Assembly: GCA_003557125.1 (NCBI GenBank)
Contig: PWPN01000079.1
Span: 1 to 5,829, forward strand
Direction: 5' to 3'
From: Phycisphaerae bacterium
GTDB lineage: Bacteria > Planctomycetota > Phycisphaerae > UBA1845 > PWPN01
DNA length: 5,829 nt
How positions within the stretch are numbered: position 1 is the stretch's first letter; every line of letters starts with the position of its first letter. Of this stretch, positions 1-5,829 are shown in pieces. Below the pieces are notes generated by a model that ran no database searches, was not told the DNA's origin, and saw only the letters and a list, made by a program, of their open reading frames with translations. The position numbers were made by a program, and so were the translations under genes.

Positions 1-1
1 G

Positions 2-481
2 GGGGATCATCCCGAGTTCGAGGAATGGCTCGTCTCCGAGGCGATCGACGTCAATCAGCGCCGCGAATCGCTCGAAAAGCTTTTTCGAGGTCGCATGCAC
101 GACCTGATGTTGAACCTGCTTCAAGTGCTCAACCGGCGGCGGCGTCAGAGGCTCATCCGGGCGGTGCAACGGCGTCTCGAACTCCGCATGCAGTCGCGGC
201 GCGGCGCCAAGGAAATCACGGTATACACGGCCATGCCGCTCTGGCACGAAATGCGCACTGCCATTCGGGCCGTCGTGACGGGTTGGCTGGGACGCACGCC
301 GATCCTTGTCGAAGAAGTCCGCCCGGAAATCATCGGCGGCATCGTTATCCGGATCGATGACATCTGGATCGACGGGAGCGTCCAGGGCCGATTCGAAAAG
401 ATGCGCCGGCGCGTGAGCGCACGCGGACAGCTCGAATCGATTCAAAGCGAAAGGTATCTCGATGCGTCGCCTTCGACGTGA
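2..481 (+). CDS. atpH: F1Fo ATP synthase delta subunit, 5'-truncated by window edge
   Basis: Stator subunit of the membrane-bound ATP synthase that links the top of the alpha3beta3 head to the b-subunit stalk. The open frame runs in from the window edge; 159 residues are visible and the start codon lies outside, so perhaps 20-40 N-terminal residues are missing. Visible residues 1 to ~70 (DHPEFEEWLVSEAI, LLQVLNRRRRQRLI) correspond to the last helices of the N-terminal helical domain. The C-terminal domain follows from about residue 71 (KEITVYTAMPLWHEM), with the family signature around IIGGIVIRIDDIWIDGSVQGRFEKM, normally GG-V-R-GD--IDGSVRGRL. The usual G of the GD pair is D here (IDD). The C-terminal domain is duplicated downstream in the next gene. 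Probably cotranscribed with everything downstream. Identity is confident from motif and operon position. Confidence 0.93.
   Translation, partial: GDHPEFEEWLVSEAIDVNQRRESLEKLFRGRMHDLMLNLLQVLNRRRRQRLIRAVQRRLELRMQSRRGAKEITVYTAMPLWHEMRTAIRAVVTGWLGRTPILVEEVRPEIIGGIVIRIDDIWIDGSVQGRFEKMRRRVSARGQLESIQSERYLDASPST
212..481 (+). repeat. Direct repeat, copy 1: delta C-terminal domain
   Basis: Partner of 613-882, offset exactly 401 nt with no indel from the GAAATC at 212 to the stop codon. The longest perfect stretch I found is 23 nt (236-258 versus 637-659). Over the 50 codons beginning at 233 I count 29 mismatches in 150 nt, 18 of them at third positions. The 5' edge coincides with codons for Glu-Ile that also occur at the alpha end of the duplicated unit. 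Confidence 0.9.
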
Positions 482-529
482 GCCGTCGCAGATGGATTCG
501 ATTCGATGCTTGCCGGGCGCTGGGAACGT

Positions 530-537
530 GAGGTGAT
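530..537 (+). promoter_or_regulatory. Strong Shine-Dalgarno site of the chimeric gene
   Basis: GAGGTGAT, an eight-base match to the core of the anti-Shine-Dalgarno complement, ends 6 nt before the ATG at 544. It is the clearest ribosome binding site in the window and decides the start of the small chimeric gene. The intergenic copy in front of atpA has only a weak AGGGT at 946-950. A three-codon frame (ATG GCG GGA TGA, 536-547) overlaps the true ATG as ATGA; it is probably chance. Confidence 0.75.
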
Positions 538-543
538 GGCGGG

Positions 544-618
544 ATGAACCTCAGAAACGATGAAATCGTTTCGGCGATCCGCGACGAGATCAGCGGCTAT
601 GCCGGGGAGATCGAAATC
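544..618 (+). repeat. Direct repeat, copy 1: alpha N-terminal 25 codons
   Basis: Pairs with 959-1033, an offset of 415 nt. The shared protein pattern is M--R-D-I--AI--EIS-YAGE-EI, about 15 of 25 residues identical. It marks the 3' part of the duplicated unit; the join to the delta copy falls in the Glu-Ile codons at 613-618. Confidence 0.82.
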
Positions 619-882
619 AAGGTTCGCACAGCCATCCCGCTCTGGCACGAAATGCGCACCGCGATTCAGGCGGTCGTGACGGGCTGGCTGGGACGCAAGC
701 CGATCCTCATCGAAGAGGTCGAGCCCGGGTTGATCGGCGGGATCGTCATTCGAGTGGGCGACATCGAGATCGACGGAAGCGTCCTGACGCGACTCGATAA
801 GCTTTGTGCACGGGCCACGGCGCGGGGGCGACGCGAAGCGTACCACGGCCAGGACTACATCGAGGATCAGCCATCGGCGTGA
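544..882 (+). CDS. Chimeric alpha N-terminus / delta C-terminal domain protein (112 aa)
   Basis: Not a standard ATP synthase gene. Residues 1-25 (starting MNLRNDEIVSAIRDEIS) match the first 25 residues of the alpha subunit encoded at 959, about 15 of 25 identical. From residue ~24 onward (EIKVRTAIPLWHEM, then LIGGIVIRVGDIEIDGSV) it matches the C-terminal domain of the upstream delta subunit through to the stop codon, 49 of 69 identical in my hand alignment. The delta N-terminal helical domain and all nucleotide-binding parts of alpha are absent. A strong GAGGTGAT site precedes the ATG, there are no internal stops, and the copies differ more at third codon positions than at others, all consistent with a translated and maintained gene. 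In known F1Fo the alpha N-terminal helix binds delta and the delta C-terminal domain binds subunit b, so a stator-associated or assembly role is inferred. An automatic pipeline would probably call it atpH; that would be misleading. Confidence 0.85.
   Translation: MNLRNDEIVSAIRDEISGYAGEIEIKVRTAIPLWHEMRTAIQAVVTGWLGRKPILIEEVEPGLIGGIVIRVGDIEIDGSVLTRLDKLCARATARGRREAYHGQDYIEDQPSA
613..882 (+). repeat. Direct repeat, copy 2: delta C-terminal domain inside the chimera
   Basis: Second copy of 212-481, now read as the back part of the chimeric gene. Gapless alignment continues through the poorly conserved C-terminal tail (both end in ...P-S-[T/A]-stop), so the whole 3' end of the delta gene was copied, not only a domain. 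The following gaps (482-543, 62 nt; 883-958, 76 nt) should be copies too but are no longer clearly alignable. Confidence 0.9.
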
Positions 883-958
883 GCGAATCCGACGGAATGT
901 CGAGCCGTCCGTTCTCGGACGTGCCTATCGTTCATGCCGCAGTGCAGGGTTCAGCGGA

Positions 959-1033
959 ATGAAATTTCGAATCGACAAAATCGCCGACGCGATCAAGGAA
1001 GAGATCAGCCGCTATGCGGGCGAGCTGGAGATT
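959..1033 (+). repeat. Direct repeat, copy 2: authentic alpha N-terminal codons
   Basis: Partner of 544-618, continuing here into the full alpha gene (AQIGRVLDVGDG). This segment encodes the N-terminal helix that in characterised F1 enzymes contacts the delta/OSCP subunit. Confidence 0.82.
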
Positions 1034-2617
1034 GCCCAGATCGGGCGCGTCCTGGACGTTGGGGACGGGATCGCGCGGATCTACGGCCTGTCCGGAGCGA
1101 TGGCGGGCGAAATGATCGTCTTCGCCAATGACACGATCGGCCAGGTCTTCAATCTCGAGGAAAACTTCATCGGGGCGGTGATTCTCGGCGACGATGTCGG
1201 CATCAAGGAAGGCGACAACGTTCGTGGGACGGGCAAGGTTCTTTCCGTGCCGGTGGGGGAGGAGCTCATCGGGCGCGTCGTGGATCCGCTCGGCCGACCC
1301 ATCGACGACGGCGGCGCGATCGACGCGACGGATCATCGTCCCGTCGAGATCCCGGCGCCCGGCATCGCCGACCGCGAACCGGTCAGCGAACCGCTGACGA
1401 CCGGGATCAAAGCGATCGACAGCATGGCGCCGATCGGGCGAGGCCAGCGCGAACTGATCATCGGCGACCGGAAAACCGGCAAAACGACGATCGCCGTCGA
1501 CACGATCATCAACCAGAAAGAGCGGGGCATTGTTTGCGTCTATGTCGCGATCGGCCAGAAGGAGTCGACGATCGCCGCGGTCGTCGACGCGCTCCGTGAG
1601 CACGGGGCGATGGATCACACGATCGTCGTGGCGGCCGGCAGCGGCTCGGCGGCACCGCTCCAGTACATCGCACCCTATGCCGGATGCGCCATGGCCGAGT
1701 ATTTCATGTACGCGCAAGGCAGGGACACCTTGTGCGTCTATGACGATCTTTCCAAGCAGGCGGAGGCCTACCGGCAGATCTCGCTGCTTCTGCGTCGCCC
1801 GCCGGGGCGCGAAGTGTTCCCCGGCGACGTATTCTATCTGCACAGCCGATTGCTCGAGCGCTCGGCCAAACGGGCGACGCGCTGGGTGATCGTGCCGCGC
1901 TCGGCCCCGGACGAGGCGTTCACCTCGGTGACCGGCAAGGAGTACGTCGGCGTCCCCGGCCTGCACGAGGCCGAGCGGGATCTCGATGATCTGAGCGAGA
2001 CGCACGAGCTGCGCAAGGTGCCGGCCAGCGGCGGGTCGATGACGGCTTTGCCGATCGTCGAAACGCTCGAAGGAGAGGTCACGTCCTACATCCCGGCCAA
2101 TGTGATCTCGATGACGGACGGGCAGGTTTATCTCGAACCCGACCTCTTTTTCGCGGGCGTACGGCCGGCGGTCAACGTGGCCGTCAGCGTGTCGCCTACA
2201 GGCAGCAAGACGCAGACCCCGGCCATGAAAAAGGTTGCCGGCGCGCTTCGGCTCGACCTGGCTGCGTACCGTCAAGTCGAATCGTTCGCCCAGTTGGGTA
2301 CGGAACTCGAGCCCGATACGCAACGTCAACTCGATCGCGGTCGCGCGCTGATCGAGCTGCTCAAGCAGGATCTGCGCGTATCGATCGATACGACCGATCA
2401 GGTTATCAGCCTGTTTGCGGGGACGCGGGGATTCCTCGACGACCTGGCCCTCGAGCAGATCGGCCCGTTCGAGCGAGGCCTGCTCGACGAGATCCGCGGA
2501 CGGCACCCCGAGATTTACGAAGCGCTCGAGGAGAGCGGCGAGTTGACGGACGAATTGACCGAGGAGATCACCGGCGCGATCGTGGAATTCAAAAAGGTTT
2601 TCCTGGCGGAATGGTGA
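959..2617 (+). CDS. atpA: F1Fo ATP synthase alpha subunit, arginine finger replaced
   Basis: Non-catalytic nucleotide-binding subunit of the F1 head. 552 residues against a usual ~500-515. The ATG at 959 is chosen because MKFRIDKIADAIKEEIS matches the family N-terminus; the frame stays open back to 806 but that part overlaps the preceding gene and has no alpha character. Visible landmarks: Walker A GDRKTGKT at residues 169-176 (family usually GDRQTGKT), VYVAIGQK 194-201, YDDLSKQAEAYRQ 261-273, LLLRRPPGREVFPGDVFYLHSRLLER 276-301 and NVISMTDGQ 381-389. An insert of roughly 36-47 residues sits between about 305 and 357, before GGSMTALP. Counting without gaps from the SMTDG motif, the position of E. 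coli R376 (SVSRVGG) is P413 (SVSPTGS). That arginine normally reaches into the beta catalytic site. Identity as alpha is certain; normal catalytic function is in doubt. Confidence 0.97.
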   Translation: MKFRIDKIADAIKEEISRYAGELEIAQIGRVLDVGDGIARIYGLSGAMAGEMIVFANDTIGQVFNLEENFIGAVILGDDVGIKEGDNVRGTGKVLSVPVGEELIGRVVDPLGRPIDDGGAIDATDHRPVEIPAPGIADREPVSEPLTTGIKAIDSMAPIGRGQRELIIGDRKTGKTTIAVDTIINQKERGIVCVYVAIGQKESTIAAVVDALREHGAMDHTIVVAAGSGSAAPLQYIAPYAGCAMAEYFMYAQGRDTLCVYDDLSKQAEAYRQISLLLRRPPGREVFPGDVFYLHSRLLERSAKRATRWVIVPRSAPDEAFTSVTGKEYVGVPGLHEAERDLDDLSETHELRKVPASGGSMTALPIVETLEGEVTSYIPANVISMTDGQVYLEPDLFFAGVRPAVNVAVSVSPTGSKTQTPAMKKVAGALRLDLAAYRQVESFAQLGTELEPDTQRQLDRGRALIELLKQDLRVSIDTTDQVISLFAGTRGFLDDLALEQIGPFERGLLDEIRGRHPEIYEALEESGELTDELTEEITGAIVEFKKVFLAEW

Positions 2618-2625
2618 GATGAGGG

Positions 2626-2641
2626 CGGGACGGTCGTCCCG
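2626..2641 (+). other. Small hairpin between atpA and atpG
   Basis: CGGGAC GGTC GTCCCG, a perfect 6-bp GC-rich stem with a 4-nt loop, fills much of the 33-nt gap and ends 9 nt before the atpG start. It lies where the ribosome binding site should be; no clear Shine-Dalgarno sequence is visible. It could tune gamma translation, or be chance in GC-rich DNA. Confidence 0.4.
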
Positions 2642-2650
2642 GGACGTTCC

Positions 2651-3487
2651 ATGGCCAAGACGCGTGCAATAGCCAAGCGACGCACATCGATTCGCAACAT
2701 CCGCAAGATCACGCGCACGATGCAATCGGTGGCGACGGCGCGTTTTCAAAGCGCGATGCGCCGCGCGGAACGCACCTTTCCTTACATGGAATACTTCATG
2801 GAGGTCGTGGAAAGGCTCGCCTCGGCCCGCTCGATCGAGCATCCTCTGCTCGAGGTGCACGAGACTTCCGAGCGGGTTGCCCTGATCGTGCTCACGAGCA
2901 ACCGCGGCATGTGCGGAGCGTACAACACGACGGTCCTCCGCGAGGCGGAAGCGCAGATCGAAATGTCCGAGCAGGCCGACCAGGAGGTCGAGCTCATCGT
3001 GTCGGGGCGCAAGGGAATCTCGCACTTCGAGTTCCAGGGCCGCGAGCTGGCGACCGGCCTGACCGTGTTCGAGCACAAGCCGCAGTTCGTCGAGGTCGAG
3101 CCGATCGCGGTGGCCGTCATGGATGCCTACACGCGTCGGCATGTCGATGCGGTGTACGTGACGTATACGCACTTCGAGTCGGCCTCCCGCCAGAAGGTCG
3201 AGACGATTCGGCTGCTGCCCGTGGAGCCCGCGCTGTTTGCGCGTGAGGCCTCGGCGGGATCGAAGGCGTCCGACCTCGAATCCGTGTATGAGATCAAACC
3301 ATCCGTTTCCGAACTGATGGCCGATCTTTTGCCGCAATGGGTCAAGCTCAAGCTTTTCCAATGCTTCCTGCATGCGGCGATGAGTGAACAGGTTGCGCGG
3401 ATGATCGCGATGAAGTCGGCCACGGAGTCGGCTGCCGGGATGGATCGAACGCTGACGCAGCAATACAACCGGGCGAAGCGGTCTTAG
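2651..3487 (+). CDS. atpG: F1Fo ATP synthase gamma subunit, short C-terminus
   Basis: Central rotor shaft that turns inside the alpha3beta3 ring. 278 residues. The N-terminal helix is clear (MAKTRAIAKRR, IRKITRTMQSVATARF, residues 1-32), followed by the Rossmann-like part (LTSNRGMCGAYN 81-92, family TSDRGLCGGYN; ELIVSGRKG 114-122; DAVYVTYTHFES 166-177) and the C-terminal helix (LLPQWVKLKLFQCFLHAAMSEQVARMIAMKSATESA 226-261, LTQQYNRAKRS to the end). The family normally continues after YN-AR with about 18 residues of the type QA-IT-EI-EIV-GA-AL; here the stop comes at once. None of the three forward frames downstream of the stop encodes that tail, so a simple frameshift does not explain it. The start is 33 nt after atpA. 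Identity is certain; the short end is real in this sequence. Confidence 0.96.
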   Translation: MAKTRAIAKRRTSIRNIRKITRTMQSVATARFQSAMRRAERTFPYMEYFMEVVERLASARSIEHPLLEVHETSERVALIVLTSNRGMCGAYNTTVLREAEAQIEMSEQADQEVELIVSGRKGISHFEFQGRELATGLTVFEHKPQFVEVEPIAVAVMDAYTRRHVDAVYVTYTHFESASRQKVETIRLLPVEPALFAREASAGSKASDLESVYEIKPSVSELMADLLPQWVKLKLFQCFLHAAMSEQVARMIAMKSATESAAGMDRTLTQQYNRAKRS

Positions 3488-3535
3488 GATGCATCCAAGG
3501 CAGCGCGATGCAGATGGAAGGTAGGAACGTTTCTC

Positions 3536-5091
<1,556 letters not shown>

Positions 5092-5142
5092 GCGGATGAA
5101 CGCCGGGGCTTACTCGTCCACGATGAAAGTTGAGACCGTGCT

Positions 5143-5538
5143 GTGGCCAAACAGACATTCCCATGCAGTCTGATCACGCCGGAGGGCATCCTGTTCGAAG
5201 GGCAGGTGACCCGCGTGATCCTGACCGCGCACGACGGGCAGCTTGCGATCCTGCCGAACCATGCGCCTCTGATCTGCAGACTGGGTGCCGGCCGACTGCG
5301 GCTGGACACGCGGGAGGGGATCCGCACGTGGTTTGTCGACCACGGCGTCGCGCATCTGGGGTCCGGCCAGTTGCTGGTTTTGACGGAGGTCGCGCTGCGG
5401 CCCGAGGAACTGAACCGCCAGCATGCCCTTGAAATGCTCGAGGAGGCGCGCCGCATGCCGACCGATACCGATGAAAGCCTCCGGTTGCGCGACCAGATCA
5501 CAGCCAGCGCACGCGCACAACTGCGGATGATCGGCTGA
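5143..5538 (+). CDS. atpC: F1Fo ATP synthase epsilon subunit
   Basis: Rotor-foot subunit that couples gamma to the c-ring and in many bacteria inhibits ATP hydrolysis. 131 residues, normal length. It begins at a GTG: MAKQTFPCSLITPEGILFEG matches the family start and no in-frame ATG is nearby. The N-terminal beta-sandwich (to about residue 85) has the typical DGQLAILPNHAPLICRLGAGRL pattern at 31-52. FVDHGVAHL (64-72) replaces the more usual V-GG-. The two-helix C-terminal part (about 86-130, RPEELNRQHALEMLEEARRM) is present. It starts 51 nt after atpD with only a weak ribosome binding site. It is the last gene of the operon in this window. Confidence 0.94.
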   Translation: MAKQTFPCSLITPEGILFEGQVTRVILTAHDGQLAILPNHAPLICRLGAGRLRLDTREGIRTWFVDHGVAHLGSGQLLVLTEVALRPEELNRQHALEMLEEARRMPTDTDESLRLRDQITASARAQLRMIG

Positions 5539-5580
5539 TACCCCTTGCGAATCGACGACGAGCTTACCCATGCAGGGTGC

Positions 5581-5603
5581 CACGGGCGGCTTGCCCGCCC
5601 GTG
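5581..5603 (+). terminator. Hairpin after atpC, probable operon terminator
   Basis: CACGGGCGG, loop CTTGC, CCGCCCGTG: a perfect 9-bp GC-rich stem 42 nt after the atpC stop, followed by CCGTTTA. The T-run is short, so it is a weak intrinsic terminator by strict rules. The same type of hairpin is, from memory, a dispersed repeat in planctomycete genomes, so it may be a mobile palindrome that also ends transcription. Confidence 0.6.
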
Positions 5604-5625
5604 CCGTTTAATGGCATCGGAATCC

Positions 5626-5829
5626 TCGCCCCGGAGGGGCGATAGATAAAAGACGGGGGCGCAGCCCCCGGTTCATAGCTCCCCCTGACCATCCGAGCCC
5701 TGTAAGGGCGTGATCCTATGATAACCATGTCGCATGTATGGCGCCCTTTCAGGGCTTGATGGATAAGGGGCGGCCCCGGGTCCGGGGGCTTGCGCCCCCG
5801 GCTATTGTCTTATGCCCCTTTCAGGGGCA
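5626..5829. repeat. Cluster of GC-rich short-loop palindromes (REP-like), cut by window end
   Basis: At least six perfect inverted repeats in 204 nt, most with 3-nt loops: TCGCCCC-GGA-GGGGCGA (5626-5642), CGGGGGC-GCA-GCCCCCG (5654-5670), GCCCT-GTA-AGGGC (5697-5709), GCCCT-TTC-AGGGC (5743-5755), CCGGGGGC-TTGC-GCCCCCGG (5782-5801) and TGCCCCT-TTC-AGGGGCA (5813-5829). A GGGG-CGG-CCCC is at 5767-5777. Related units recur: the GCCCT/AGGGC pair twice, and a GGGGGC-GCCCCC stem twice. No coding frame is convincing. It resembles a composite REP-type intergenic element, perhaps mobilised by a RAYT/IS200-like enzyme elsewhere in the genome. That origin is inference. Confidence 0.75.

Noticed and set aside
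544..882. Chimera as an assembly artefact or pseudogene
   Set aside because: The copies differ by about 19% in nucleotides, which an assembly duplication would not give. The frame is intact with a strong ribosome site. I cannot exclude loss of function from sequence alone.
806..958. Upstream extension of alpha by 51 codons
   Set aside because: It overlaps the end of the chimeric gene, shows no alpha similarity, and the family N-terminus begins exactly at 959.
932..3463. 843-codon open frame on the minus strand across atpA and atpG
   Set aside because: It is antisense to two clear family genes and crosses their gap. It has low-complexity Arg/Asp/His-rich content and no recognisable domain. 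Long antisense frames are expected in GC-rich coding DNA.
5096..5173. Short frame starting at ATG 5096 between atpD and atpC
   Set aside because: It overlaps the start of atpC in another frame, has no clear ribosome site and shows no similarity; the GTG start at 5143 matches the epsilon family.
5626..5829. CRISPR array or structured RNA gene
   Set aside because: Spacing is irregular, the units differ, there are no constant repeats of CRISPR length, and no tRNA-like or rRNA-like motif is seen; short-loop palindromes fit better.

Overview
The window is the distal part of a bacterial F-type ATP synthase operon, all on the + strand, in the usual order delta (atpH, 5' end cut off), alpha (atpA), gamma (atpG), beta (atpD), epsilon (atpC). 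One extra small gene sits between delta and alpha. The DNA is GC-rich. The subunits look planctomycete-like: the gamma N-terminus has an RTMQ-VATARF style helix, alpha has a long insert before its GGS-TALP segment, and the 3' flank carries GC-rich palindromes of a kind I associate with Planctomycetota. The phylum call is from memory of family sequences and is moderately confident.

Layout: 2-481 is the C-terminal part of delta. 544-882 is a 112-residue gene whose first ~25 residues copy the alpha N-terminus and whose remainder copies the delta C-terminal domain. 959-2617 is alpha, 2651-3487 gamma, 3598-5091 beta and 5143-5538 epsilon. A strong hairpin (5581-5603) closes the operon. It is followed, up to the window edge, by a dense set of short-looped GC palindromes (5626-5829). 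I see no promoter, RNA gene, CRISPR array, transposase or second gene system; transcription must start upstream of the window.

The most interesting part is the delta/alpha boundary. A tandem duplication of a unit of about 0.4 kb, running from the delta C-terminal domain across the intergenic gap into the start of alpha, has left an in-frame alpha-N/delta-C chimera. The two delta C-terminal copies align without gaps for 270 nt (stop codons exactly 401 nt apart) but are only about 81% identical over a 150-nt core. The duplication is therefore old and both copies stayed open. The chimera also has the best Shine-Dalgarno sequence in the window. In the known enzyme the alpha N-terminal helix docks on delta and the delta C-terminal domain docks on the b stalk, so the chimera joins two stator-contact modules.

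The enzyme is unusual in other ways. The alpha arginine finger (E. coli alpha-R376) is proline by ungapped alignment. Gamma stops about 17 residues before its conserved C-terminal end. The alpha Walker A has K for Q, and beta has L in its P-loop. Beta otherwise keeps its catalytic residues and an intact DELSEED motif. Together this suggests a divergent, perhaps second or regulatory, F1Fo enzyme rather than a standard housekeeping copy. That last step is inference and depends on what else the genome encodes.
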